Part shown: positions 1 through 7,622 of the stretch, one piece after another
Layout: every line of letters begins with the position of its first letter
Position numbering within the stretch: the first letter of the stretch is position 1
Assembly (NCBI GenBank): GCA_014237395.1
Contig: JABZFP010000036.1
Coordinates: 1-64,000 of the forward strand
Length of the DNA stretch: 64,000 bases
Reading direction: 5' to 3'
Origin: Desulfobacteraceae bacterium
GTDB taxonomy: Bacteria > Desulfobacterota > Desulfobacteria > Desulfobacterales > UBA5852
Translations under genes and position numbers: made by a program
Notes under the pieces: model-generated
Database searches by the model: none
What the model was told of the DNA's origin: nothing
What the model saw: only the letters and a program-made list of their open reading frames with translations

Positions 1-308
1 CCGTAGTGGTAAATGGTATAGGCGCAGCCCAGGGTCTGCATATTGATCTGCACCCGCAGGGAACTCGATGCCCGGGCGATTTCCTCCGTAACGATCATGG
101 CCGACAGCCAGCCCATGTCCTCCCCGTCGTATTTTTCGGGGATCACGGTGCCGAAAAGGCCCAATTCGGCCATGGGCAGCAGGGCTTCCTTGTAGGGGAA
201 GTGGTGGTTGGCGTCCCATTCGTCCGCATGGGGGGCAATCTGTTTGGTGGCGAATTCTCGGACGGCTTTTCGCAACATCTCTAAGTCTTTGGATAGTGCA
301 AAATTCAA
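1..308 (-). CDS. acyl-CoA dehydrogenase, glutaryl-CoA dehydrogenase-like (N-terminal part)
   Basis: Only the first 102 codons lie in the window; the gene runs off the left edge. The translation begins LNFALSKDLEMLRKAVREF and continues with HHFPYKEALLPMAELGLFG and AMIVTEEIARASSSLRVQ, the N-terminal helical domain of FAD-dependent acyl-CoA dehydrogenases. From memory it is closest to the non-decarboxylating glutaryl-CoA dehydrogenase of Desulfococcus. A TTG start at 308 is chosen because AGGAGG lies 5 nt upstream and the family starts M-x-F-x-L-S-K; an in-frame ATG at 278 is the alternative. It is the last visible gene of the oadG-oadB-dapB operon. A sodium-pump decarboxylase beta subunit in the same operon fits oxidation of glutaryl-CoA to glutaconyl-CoA followed by decarboxylation. 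Family call firm, substrate inferred. Confidence 0.8.
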   Translation of the reverse strand, partial: MNFALSKDLEMLRKAVREFATKQIAPHADEWDANHHFPYKEALLPMAELGLFGTVIPEKYDGEDMGWLSAMIVTEEIARASSSLRVQINMQTLGCAYTIYHY

Positions 309-601
309 AACTACCTCCTATGGCTGGAAAAGGTATGGGGTTGCCTGAAATTTCAGCATTCAGGTTTCCACGATTAGATCAATCTCTGCCTGTACCTCCT
401 ATAAAACGGCGTCTTTGAACCGAACCGTCAGACCGAACAGAGGCATTTCCAGAGATATGCCCTGGTTGGTATGGGCATTAATCGCCAGGGGCCAATCACA
501 ATTTTACCATATTATTGTGCGACTTTTTATCGGGTACAACAAGCCATTAAGTAAATTAACGTTCGCTGTCCCTATAGATAAAGGTTTCTAAATTGTTTTC
601 T
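309..601. other. intergenic region between dapB-like gene and acyl-CoA dehydrogenase
   Basis: No coding sequence is recognisable. It contains a perfect 12-bp palindrome CTGAAATTTCAG (345-356) and, overlapping its edge, a weak GG-N10-GC sigma-54-like pair on the minus strand (GG at 369-368, GC at 357-356), about 36 nt upstream of the TTG start of the dehydrogenase. A GG-N10-GC pair is expected by chance in a stretch of this size, so no promoter is claimed. Confidence 0.3.
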
Positions 602-1438
602 TCAAGTGTTCGATGCCTTTATAAGGTCGATCATGGAGAAAACTTTTCCTCGTGAGCCGTTTTTAATCTTATTTTGGAGAAAATGCACTGCTTCAAGGAT
701 GCCTTCCGTGTAAATACTGCGTCCGTTGATATTATGACGAATTTCAAACGTAGCCGTGCCATCCGGCGAAGTCAACTTGTAGGTGTGCCAGCCGTGCCCG
801 TCTAAATAGGCTTCAGGAATACCCCAGATCGTCTGTTGAACGGCGGGATCCCGTTCTATTTGAATATGATCCTCTGCAAAGCCGGTACCCATGGCATTGA
901 AATAGGCGACCATTGCTTTGGCGGTGCCGCTCGTATCGGCCTTGTCCTGCTGATGGCTTTCCTTGACTTCCAGCTGGTATCCCTGAAACAACTCCGGAAA
1001 GTTTTTGGCTCCATAGTCCAACATCGCCTGGAGGCCAACGATCTGCTTGGCCATATTCGGGGCAATAACCGCCGATATCGATGATTTTAGAACCGTATCT
1101 TGAAGATGTTGAATATCGCCGCCCGTGGTTCCCATGACGAAAGGAAGATCAAAGGTGCCGTAAAAACGGGCATTGCGGTTTACCGCGGACGGGTGTGTAA
1201 AATCGATGCTGATAAAGTCACCATATTGGTCCTTGATTGTCATGATGCGCGCATTCCGGCTATCGGGGCCGATCAACGCGACGGTTTGACCTTCGATCGT
1301 GATTTGATCGATGTCTATTTCAGGACCCGTAAGCGAGTAAGGAATCAGCGTCAACCGGTCATCCTTTAAGATGTGGGCGCCGATCATCCGGCAAACATTT
1401 CCGGGAAGACCATTGACCATAACTTTTACTTTAACCAT
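602..1438 (-). CDS. dapB: 4-hydroxy-tetrahydrodipicolinate reductase, plant-type DapB family (paralogue 1)
   Basis: About 278 residues. The N-terminus KVKVMVNGLPGNV is a degenerate dinucleotide-binding loop. GTTGGD sits in the middle and ESHQQDKADTSGTAKA matches the DapB substrate motif E-x-H-x-x-x-K-x-D-x-x-S-G-T-A. Length and sequence fit the plant/cyanobacterial DapB subfamily rather than the E. coli type. The family reduces the dihydrodipicolinate precursor with NAD(P)H in lysine/diaminopimelate synthesis. ATG 1438 is preferred over 1441 because AAGGAA is then 7 nt upstream. A close paralogue lies at 29626-30456. This copy sits between oadB and an acyl-CoA dehydrogenase in a sigma-54-controlled operon, which is an odd place for a lysine gene, so a changed substrate is possible. 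Confidence 0.8.
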   Translation of the reverse strand: MVKVKVMVNGLPGNVCRMIGAHILKDDRLTLIPYSLTGPEIDIDQITIEGQTVALIGPDSRNARIMTIKDQYGDFISIDFTHPSAVNRNARFYGTFDLPFVMGTTGGDIQHLQDTVLKSSISAVIAPNMAKQIVGLQAMLDYGAKNFPELFQGYQLEVKESHQQDKADTSGTAKAMVAYFNAMGTGFAEDHIQIERDPAVQQTIWGIPEAYLDGHGWHTYKLTSPDGTATFEIRHNINGRSIYTEGILEAVHFLQNKIKNGSRGKVFSMIDLIKASNT

Positions 1439-1513
1439 CATGCGATTCCTTGTGAGGGTGTCCGATGTTTAATCGTTTTGAGTGATTGCATGTATATAGA
1501 AAGGAACCGGAGG

Positions 1514-2629
1514 TTATTTCAAGAGTGTCAGAAAAATACCCGCAGCGATCACCGTGCCGATGACACCGGCCACATTGGGCCCCATGGCATACATCAACAA
1601 GTAATTCTTTTTGTCGGCCTGCGTTCCCACTTTATGGACGACCCGCGCGGCCATGGGCACCGCCGACACGCCCGCGGCACCAAGCAAAGGGTTGATTTTG
1701 TTTTTTGAAAAGAGGTTCATTAATTTGGCCAGCAAAATGCCCGTGGCGGTGCTGACCATGAAGGCCAACAGCCCCAGGAAAAAGATGAAAAGAACCTTCG
1801 GCTGCAAAAAGCTTTCGGCATTCATGGTGGCGCCCACCGGCAATCCCAGAAAAATGGTAACGATGTTTAGAAGCTCATTCTGGGCGGCATTGGTGAGTCG
1901 TTCCACGACTTTTGCTACTCTGAACAGGTTGCCCAGCATGAACATGGACACCAGAGGCGCAGAGGCCGGTACCAGCAGAATTATCACTAACGTGGCCATC
2001 AGCGGAAATATTAACTTCTCGATGGCCGGTACCTTGCGCGCCTTCTGCATTCGTATGGCGCGCTCCTTCTCGGTGGTCAGCATCCGCATGATCGGAGGTT
2101 GAATGATCGGCACGAGGGCCATATACGAATAGGCTGCCACCGCGCAGCTTCCGAGCATGTGAGGGGCAAGTTTGGCGGCTAAAAAGATCGAGGTGGGGCC
2201 ATCGGCACCGCCGATAATTCCAACGGTTGCGGCTTCCTTCAAATCAAATCCAACGGCAAACGCAGCGAAAAAGGTCAGGTATACGCCTGCCTGGGCACCG
2301 GCGCCTAAAAAAATCAAGCGGGGGCTTGCCAGCATGGGACCAAAGTCAGTCAATGCACCAAGTCCGAGAAAAATCAGAGGGGGGATAATTTCCCACTGGA
2401 TACCGTAGTGATAGAAACGCCAGAGCAATCCTTCGTGAGGAACCATCAGACCGGTCAAAGGGAGATTGGCCACGAGAATACCGAACCCGATCGGCAATAA
2501 CAATAACGGCTCATAATCTTTGGCAATCGCCAGATAAATGAGGGTGAATCCGATTGCCCACATGACCACCATGCCGGGGGTGAGGTAAAAAAAACCGGCC
2601 GTTTTAAAAACGGACGATAAACTGGTCAT
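1514..2629 (-). CDS. Na+-translocating carboxyl-biotin decarboxylase beta subunit (OadB/GcdB/MmdB family)
   Basis: A 371-residue polytopic membrane protein with about nine to eleven hydrophobic segments and the family signature GIIGGADGPTSIF; the aspartate of GGADGP is the conserved ion-site residue. The family decarboxylates carboxybiotin on a biotin-carrier subunit and exports Na+. The start at 2629 overlaps the stop of the small upstream gene (ATGA), showing translational coupling; an upstream extension to 2701 would overlap that gene. The alpha (carboxyltransferase) and biotin-carrier subunits are not in the window. The neighbouring glutaryl-CoA dehydrogenase-like gene makes glutaconyl-CoA the likeliest substrate, but oxaloacetate and methylmalonyl-CoA decarboxylases share this subunit. 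Confidence 0.88.
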   Translation of the reverse strand: MTSLSSVFKTAGFFYLTPGMVVMWAIGFTLIYLAIAKDYEPLLLLPIGFGILVANLPLTGLMVPHEGLLWRFYHYGIQWEIIPPLIFLGLGALTDFGPMLASPRLIFLGAGAQAGVYLTFFAAFAVGFDLKEAATVGIIGGADGPTSIFLAAKLAPHMLGSCAVAAYSYMALVPIIQPPIMRMLTTEKERAIRMQKARKVPAIEKLIFPLMATLVIILLVPASAPLVSMFMLGNLFRVAKVVERLTNAAQNELLNIVTIFLGLPVGATMNAESFLQPKVLFIFFLGLLAFMVSTATGILLAKLMNLFSKNKINPLLGAAGVSAVPMAARVVHKVGTQADKKNYLLMYAMGPNVAGVIGTVIAAGIFLTLLK

Positions 2630-2772
2630 CGTTTTCCCCCTTTTTCCACCATGGACGAATCCAGAAAGCGGCCGGCTATGAGGGTTGTCATCCGAATGCA
2701 AACATAAAGCATCCCCATTCCCAGAAAAACACCACCAAGCCCTACGGCAAATATCATTACAGCAGTATCCAT
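2626..2772 (-). CDS. OadG-like small membrane subunit of a sodium-pump decarboxylase
   Basis: A 48-residue reading frame. It begins MDTAVMIFAVGLGGVFLG, runs on as one transmembrane helix (about residues 4-27), then a basic and polar tail ending VEKGGKR. Its TGA overlaps the ATG of the beta subunit by 2 bp. One N-terminal helix, short length and position directly before oadB are the hallmarks of the gamma/delta (OadG) subunit, which anchors and stabilises the alpha-beta complex. The usual longer C-terminal tail is absent. It is the first gene after the sigma-54 promoter at 2833-2846. The ORF and overlap are seen in sequence; the subunit assignment is by position and topology. Confidence 0.7.
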   Translation of the reverse strand: MDTAVMIFAVGLGGVFLGMGMLYVCIRMTTLIAGRFLDSSMVEKGGKR

Positions 2773-2830
2773 TTTACAGCCTTTCACTATCGGGTGAACT
2801 CTCGGAATGGTATGAGGAAAAATAGATAAT

Positions 2831-2848
2831 CTGCAAATTTCCTGCCAA
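2831..2848 (-). promoter_or_regulatory. sigma-54 promoter of the oadG-oadB-dapB-dehydrogenase operon
   Basis: On the minus strand the sequence reads TTGGCAGGAAATTTGCA, with GG at -24 (2846-2845), ten bases, then GC at -12 (2834-2833). This differs from the consensus TGGCAC-N5-TTGCA at one base of the conserved blocks. Transcription would begin near 2821, about 50 nt upstream of the small OadG-like gene. The adjacent gene encodes a sigma-54 activator, and rpoN is in this window. Confidence 0.75.
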
Positions 2849-3078
2849 CGGAGAGAGATGGTTTGCCGGTACAGACATCATCGGAGGGCAAGACGGCGCC
2901 GTTTTTTGTCGGAGAGTGAATAACGGTGCTGTTTGGGATGGTGTTTTAGGCAACTGAACAGTCGCTGGATGAGTTACCGTCGATGGGCAGCCGGGTCGGT
3001 AAAATCAATCCGAAAAGTGTCGACGATCAACTACATGTCTGTTCTTATACGCAACAGAAAATCTTTGGGATAGGGGGA

Positions 3079-4533
3079 TTAAAATGAAATATTGAATTTT
3101 TCAATTTTCTGGTAAAGAGCCGTCCGGTGTATGCCGAGCATCTTGGCCGCGGCACTCTTGTTGTTTCGGTTCAGTTCCAGGGCTTGGATAATCGCCGCCC
3201 TTTCTGCGGATTCGACAACTTCTTTTATCGTCTGGGGCACCACTGCCTGATTTCCGGATGAGAGGTTGCCGGGGCGGGTATGAATCATCGCTGGCGGGAG
3301 ATCATCGACTTCAATTCGATCACCCCGGCAGACCACGATCGCGCGTTCCAAAACGTTTTTCAACTCCCGAACATTACCCGGCCAATGGTACTTTTGAAGG
3401 ATTTTCATGACCTGGCCGGATACGGTTTTAACGGGGTTGGCCCTTCCGGTCTCCAGATGCCTCAGGAAGTAGTAGACCATTCCCGGGATGTCAGCCTTGA
3501 TGGCCCTTAGGGGCGGTACCGAGATGACGACGACATTGAGCCGATAAAAAAGGTCCAGGCGGAAGGTGCCCTTTTCGACCATCTGTTCGAGCGGTTGATT
3601 GGTCGTGCATATGAGCCTGAAATCAACATGTTTGGGCTTCCGCTGGCCAATTTTATCGATTTCATGCTCTTGGAGAACCCGCAATAATTTGGATTGCAGT
3701 AAATACGGCATGTCGCCGATTTCGTCAAGGTGGATGGTGCCGGTATCGGCCAACTCAAATTTCCCGATTTTCCCCTTCTTTAGAGATCCGGTAAAAGCTC
3801 CCGGCTCGTAGCCAAACAACTCTGATTCAATCAGTTCGTTAGGTATCGCTGTGCAGTTGACACTGACGAAAGGTTTATTCCGTCTGTGGCTGGCGGAGTG
3901 AATCGCATGGGCGAAGAGTTCCTTACCGGACCCGGACTCTCCAAGAATAAGCACCGCCGAATCGCTTTGGGCGAACTGTTTGGCCAAATCCTTGGCGTTG
4001 TTCACAGCGTCGGTTTCGCCGATGATGTCGTCAAAGGTATAGCGACTGCTATAGGCCTGCCGGAATTCTTCTTTGTAAACTTCCAGATCCTGCTCCAGCG
4101 CTGATATCTTGCGGGCAAAGTCTTGAAGGGCCTTGGGTGGCGCATAGATCACTTTGGCCAGTGCCCCGGTCAGTTTGCCTTCTTTGCGCAGCGGAACCCT
4201 GATCACGATCTGGCTCTTGTCTTCAAGAATTTTGCTGGGAGTCACAATTACTTTGCCGGTTCTTAGAACCTCCGGTAGCAGGGTTTCAGGGGCGATTTCC
4301 GATATATGGCGTCCTATTGCGTCTTCACGCCGGCGCGAATATTCCTGCTCGTAGCTGTTGTTCATGAAGCGTACAATGCCGTCGGCATCCACTAAAATGA
4401 GACTCTCGTAAGGATTGTCGATCAGGCTTTCGATGAGGTCCGCGGATATATACTTGAGAATCGGACTATCTTGAAATGGTTCTCCGAGTTCGGCCGTACG
4501 GGGTCTGGACTGTTTTTCAACGTTTTTGCGCAT
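3079..4533 (-). CDS. sigma-54-dependent transcriptional activator with PAS domain
   Basis: 484 residues in three parts. Residues about 30-145 form a PAS-like sensor (SLILVDADGIVRFMNNSYEQ). Residues about 165-400 form an AAA+ domain with Walker A GESGSGKE, the sigma-54 loop GAFTG and Walker B-like TIHLDEIGD. A Fis-type helix-turn-helix at the C-terminus carries NNKSAAAKMLGIHRTALYQK. There is no receiver domain, so it probably senses a small ligand rather than phosphorylation. It lies between the oadG operon and the CoA-transferase, each with a sigma-54-like promoter facing away from it, so both are likely targets. Domain order is certain; the targets are inferred from position. Confidence 0.9.
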   Translation of the reverse strand: MRKNVEKQSRPRTAELGEPFQDSPILKYISADLIESLIDNPYESLILVDADGIVRFMNNSYEQEYSRRREDAIGRHISEIAPETLLPEVLRTGKVIVTPSKILEDKSQIVIRVPLRKEGKLTGALAKVIYAPPKALQDFARKISALEQDLEVYKEEFRQAYSSRYTFDDIIGETDAVNNAKDLAKQFAQSDSAVLILGESGSGKELFAHAIHSASHRRNKPFVSVNCTAIPNELIESELFGYEPGAFTGSLKKGKIGKFELADTGTIHLDEIGDMPYLLQSKLLRVLQEHEIDKIGQRKPKHVDFRLICTTNQPLEQMVEKGTFRLDLFYRLNVVVISVPPLRAIKADIPGMVYYFLRHLETGRANPVKTVSGQVMKILQKYHWPGNVRELKNVLERAIVVCRGDRIEVDDLPPAMIHTRPGNLSSGNQAVVPQTIKEVVESAERAAIIQALELNRNNKSAAAKMLGIHRTALYQKIEKFNISF

Positions 4534-5218
4534 GTTTATTTAACCTGTGACGAATGCTTGACACCGTTCCCGGGAAAATCAGGCGGCACAAAATAATTTG
4601 ATATTCATACCACATACAACCAAGGATAAAAATTAGTATTTAAGGACAATTCACGCCGAGTATCCGGCAAGTGTATCCTGTTTTCGGCTGTGGAAATAAA
4701 CTCCATCAGCAACATCAACCCGAAAATCAGAACACGCAGGCAGTTGCGATCATCCTTGACATGATCCCCGGATTAAAGCGATAGCGTGCGCCCAGTGTCC
4801 CGAAGGAGTGATCAATACGCAATGTGGATCCGCCAAAATCCGGTTTGATCCTGTTGCTGCGCAACATTCGAACTGTTGTAGTTACAGCGCTACATGTCAA
4901 GCGCAGGCGACAGGCAGGGGAAAACCCTATAACTTTTTTAATTTATTAGTTATTATAATATTTTACAGAACCGCGGAAGCATGAATCGCAAAATGAAGTG
5001 AAACAAGAACCTATTCAGAAATATTATATTATGATAATAATTTCAGCATCTAATGTGTTGAAAACTCGGATGTCATTCATGTTGGCATGCGATGTGCTGT
5101 TTTTTGCCCTTAGTAAAACCCACCCCATCATCGAGTAATACGGATCCCGGCAGTGCGAATAACGAATAAGCACGCATAAGATGTTAACATGGAATAATTA
5201 ACGAGGAGTTTGTCTATC
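4534..5218. other. 685-bp divergent intergenic region between activator and CoA-transferase
   Basis: No gene is visible. The part from about 4920 to 5060 is AT-rich. It holds an inverted repeat TGTAG-N8-CTACA (4877-4894), the sequence CTACATGTC (4890-4898, also found at 3031-3039) and the sigma-54-like promoter of the downstream gene. It probably carries enhancer-type binding sites for the adjacent activator. Confidence 0.45.
5082..5099 (+). promoter_or_regulatory. sigma-54-like promoter for the CoA-transferase gene
   Basis: TTGGCATGCGATGTGCTG has GG at 5084-5085 and GC at 5096-5097 separated by exactly ten bases; TTGGCA and TGCT match the consensus blocks. Transcription would start near 5109, leaving a leader of about 110 nt before the ATG at 5219. 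It is weaker than the site at 2833-2846 because the -12 element reads GTGC rather than TTGC. Confidence 0.55.
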
Positions 5219-6415
5219 ATGCCACAAGAGAATCTTCCCCTCAGCGGTGTAACCGTTATCGATCTGACGATCGCGCTCGCCGGCCCTTACGGCGCAACAC
5301 TTCTTGGCGATTTGGGCGCCAATGTCATTCATATTGAACGCGCCCAACATGGAGATTTCACCCGCAAATGGATCCCCACCGAGGGGGAACTGAGCTACTA
5401 CTTTTCAATCGGAAATCGCAATAAAAAATCTTTGACGCTGGATCTGAAAAGTGAAGAAGGTAAAAAGATATTTTTGAAACTGGTGGAGCGTGCCGACGTC
5501 ATCGTCGAGAACTTCGTAGCGGGTGCGGTAAACCGCCTCGGTCTTGGTTACGACGAGGTGCGTGCCGTCAATCCCAGAATTATTTATGGTCACGTATCCG
5601 GTTTTGGACAGGATGGACCTTATAAAAATCGCCCGGCTTTCGATCAGGTCATGCAGGGAGAAGCGGGAATCATCAGTTATACGGGATTTTCCGATAATCC
5701 GTGCAAGGTCAATGTACCCATTACCGATTATCTGGCCGCCATTCATTGCGCCTACGCCATATTGGCAGCCCTGTTGCAGCGTGAAAAAACCGGCAAAGGA
5801 ATGGACCTGGATGTTTCTCTCTTCGACTGCTCCGTGACCATGATGCTCAATCTGATGAACATGCATCTAATCGCCGGCATGCAAGACGAAGAATTGCGTA
5901 TGGGATCCAAATATTTTCTGGGGACACCCTACGAGTTTTATCCCACATCCGATGGGTCGAAGATCAATATCTGCGTGTTGACCGAGCCGCATTGGAAAGC
6001 GTTCACCCTGGCCACCGGCCTGGATCACCTCACGGACGACCCGCGCTTTAAAACCAATAAGGAGCGTCTTGAAAACCGGGCTGAATTGACCGAGATCATC
6101 GAAGAACGCACGCGCCAGAAAACAAGAGATGCATGGATTGAAATTTTGCTGGAAGCCGGCATACCATGCGGGGCCGTCAACAGCATCGGCGAGGTGATCA
6201 ATCACCCTCAGGTCAAACATCGCAAAACAATCGTGGATGTGGACTATCCGAACATCGGCAAAATCAAGATGTTCAACAACCCGGTCAAATTTTCCGATTT
6301 TGAGGTCGAGGTCCGGCGCCCCCCCATGATGGGTGAGCATACCGATGAGATTATGGAGTGGTGTGGCTATTCCTCCGAAGAGATAGTTGCCTTTCGCAAG
6401 AAAGGGATCATCTAA
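5219..6415 (+). CDS. CaiB/BaiF family (type III) CoA-transferase
   Basis: 398 residues. The N-terminus LSGVTVIDLTIALAGPYGATLLGDLGANVIHIER is the classic family III opening, followed by NRNKKSLTLDLKSEEGK and, at the presumed catalytic aspartate, DLDVSLFDCSVTMM. These enzymes move CoA between carboxylic acids through aspartyl-CoA and glutamyl anhydride intermediates. ATG 5219 is chosen because GAGGAG at 5203-5208 is 10 nt upstream; the in-frame TTG at 5210 is too close to it. With the glutaryl-CoA dehydrogenase-like and decarboxylase genes across the activator, activation of glutarate or a similar acid is plausible but not proven. Confidence 0.9.
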   Translation: MPQENLPLSGVTVIDLTIALAGPYGATLLGDLGANVIHIERAQHGDFTRKWIPTEGELSYYFSIGNRNKKSLTLDLKSEEGKKIFLKLVERADVIVENFVAGAVNRLGLGYDEVRAVNPRIIYGHVSGFGQDGPYKNRPAFDQVMQGEAGIISYTGFSDNPCKVNVPITDYLAAIHCAYAILAALLQREKTGKGMDLDVSLFDCSVTMMLNLMNMHLIAGMQDEELRMGSKYFLGTPYEFYPTSDGSKINICVLTEPHWKAFTLATGLDHLTDDPRFKTNKERLENRAELTEIIEERTRQKTRDAWIEILLEAGIPCGAVNSIGEVINHPQVKHRKTIVDVDYPNIGKIKMFNNPVKFSDFEVEVRRPPMMGEHTDEIMEWCGYSSEEIVAFRKKGII

Positions 6416-6481
6416 CTTGCCATGCCATTCGGCAGTCCAGTCTATGGGGTCTACCGCCATGTCTAACGATTCGGGGGGATT

Positions 6482-7288
6482 TTGAGCACCAGCGATTTTA
6501 ACGGTAAGGTCAAACGTCATGTTGCTAAAAATTTTGACCAGAGTATCCAGATTTATCAGCAGTTCGAAGAAAAACACCACTTTTTTCGCGATCTCACCTT
6601 AAAGCTGGCTGATAGAATCGTAATCAAGGAACGGTCTTCGATTCTTGACATCGGCTGCGGTTGTGGAATTTCAGCAAAAGCCCTGAATGACCGGTTGGGC
6701 TGCAAAGTTCTTGGCGTGGACTTGTCTCACGAGATGGTCACGGCAGGAATTGCGCTGTGCGCTGAAGATGACATCCGGCTTCTTGAAGGTGACGGGGAAC
6801 ATTTACTTCAAATCGTAGGCGATCGCCGCTTCGATTATGCACTTTACAACGCTTCGATATTTATATTTCCTGACGTTTCGAGAACCATCGACGAGGCCTA
6901 CAACTGCCTTAAAACAGGTGGAAAAATTGCTTTTTCATTCTATCCGCAACTGGTTGGCCAGGGCGATGAAGATTTGCTTGACGTGGCTTTTCACCGACTG
7001 GGTGAATTTTTACCGCGATTCCGTGTGATTACCGACTATCCCCAGGCATCTGAGGCTCTTGCCCATCGCTGCAGCAATATTTGCCACCATCGTTGGGTGC
7101 GCCCCCTGGACATCCCATTCCTTCAAGATTTTTTTTCCATACCCGCCCAATCGGCATCCCTTTTCCCAGGGGTTGGATATGATGTTCGCCGCAACCTAGT
7201 GAAAAATCTTTTCGCCACGCTTGAGGACAAGGCGGAGAAAGGACGCATTGTCTGGCGCATGGCAGAAAGTATCAAGTTAAAAGCATAG
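6482..7288 (+). CDS. class I SAM-dependent methyltransferase
   Basis: 268 residues with SAM-binding motif I ILDIGCGCGISAKAL, followed by VLGVDLSHEMV and the motif III-like region LKTGGKIAFSFYPQ. The start is TTG at 6482, preceded by GGGGGGA; no ATG fits the conserved N-terminus. The pattern (small methyltransferase, BioC/UbiE-like) does not reveal the substrate. It lies 66 bp after the CoA-transferase on the same strand and could be cotranscribed. It is the last gene before the tRNA-Leu island. Confidence 0.75.
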   Translation: MSTSDFNGKVKRHVAKNFDQSIQIYQQFEEKHHFFRDLTLKLADRIVIKERSSILDIGCGCGISAKALNDRLGCKVLGVDLSHEMVTAGIALCAEDDIRLLEGDGEHLLQIVGDRRFDYALYNASIFIFPDVSRTIDEAYNCLKTGGKIAFSFYPQLVGQGDEDLLDVAFHRLGEFLPRFRVITDYPQASEALAHRCSNICHHRWVRPLDIPFLQDFFSIPAQSASLFPGVGYDVRRNLVKNLFATLEDKAEKGRIVWRMAESIKLKA

Positions 7289-7348
7289 CTGCCGCTTTAT
7301 GGGAGCAGCAACCAGTACCACCGCAAGAATCCTCTGTATTTCACCCAT

Positions 7349-7383
7349 AAAAAAAGGATTTCAGTAAGATACTGAAACCCTTT
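7349..7383 (-). terminator. intrinsic terminator, probably the original tRNA-Leu terminator
   Basis: Read on the minus strand the stem is AAAGGGTTTCAG / CTGAAATCCTTT (one mismatch) with a 7-nt loop (7365-7371), followed by a run of seven T. It starts 15 nt beyond the left copy of the tRNA 3' end (7398-7425), which is where a terminator would sit if this repeat were the original end of the tRNA gene. Confidence 0.75.
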
Positions 7384-7397
7384 GTAAAGAAAGTGAT

Positions 7398-7425
7398 TGG
7401 TGCCGAAGGCCGGACTTGAACCGGC
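7398..7425 (-). repeat. left attachment site (28-bp copy of tRNA-Leu 3' end)
   Basis: These 28 bases are identical to 12844-12871, the 3' end of tRNA-Leu including the TPsiC arm and encoded CCA. The sequences differ on both sides of the repeat. There is no tRNA 5' part here, so it is a truncated copy generated by site-specific integration. Confidence 0.9.
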
Positions 7426-7622
7426 GTGAAGTCAATGGTGGTAAGGGTTTGCGGCGGGTCTAAACAACATGCAAACAACCATAGGTTGTTTAACCAGATA
7501 CGATTCGGTCCCTCAAACGCCAACTTTCTGGCGTCGTTCCAACCTAAGACCGAGCAATTTAATCCGCGTTGAAATTCAGGGATCATTAAGCCAGCATCTC
7601 CCTGTTCCAGGACTAAATCAGG

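Noticed and set aside
356..369. Sigma-54-like GG-N10-GC before the acyl-CoA dehydrogenase
   Set aside because: Only the minimal dinucleotides and TGG/TGC match; one such hit is expected by chance, and the gene is probably read from the oadG promoter.
7426..7622. Integrase remnant next to the left attachment site
   Set aside because: Both strands were read and no tyrosine-recombinase motif (R-x-x-R or a terminal tyrosine box) was found.
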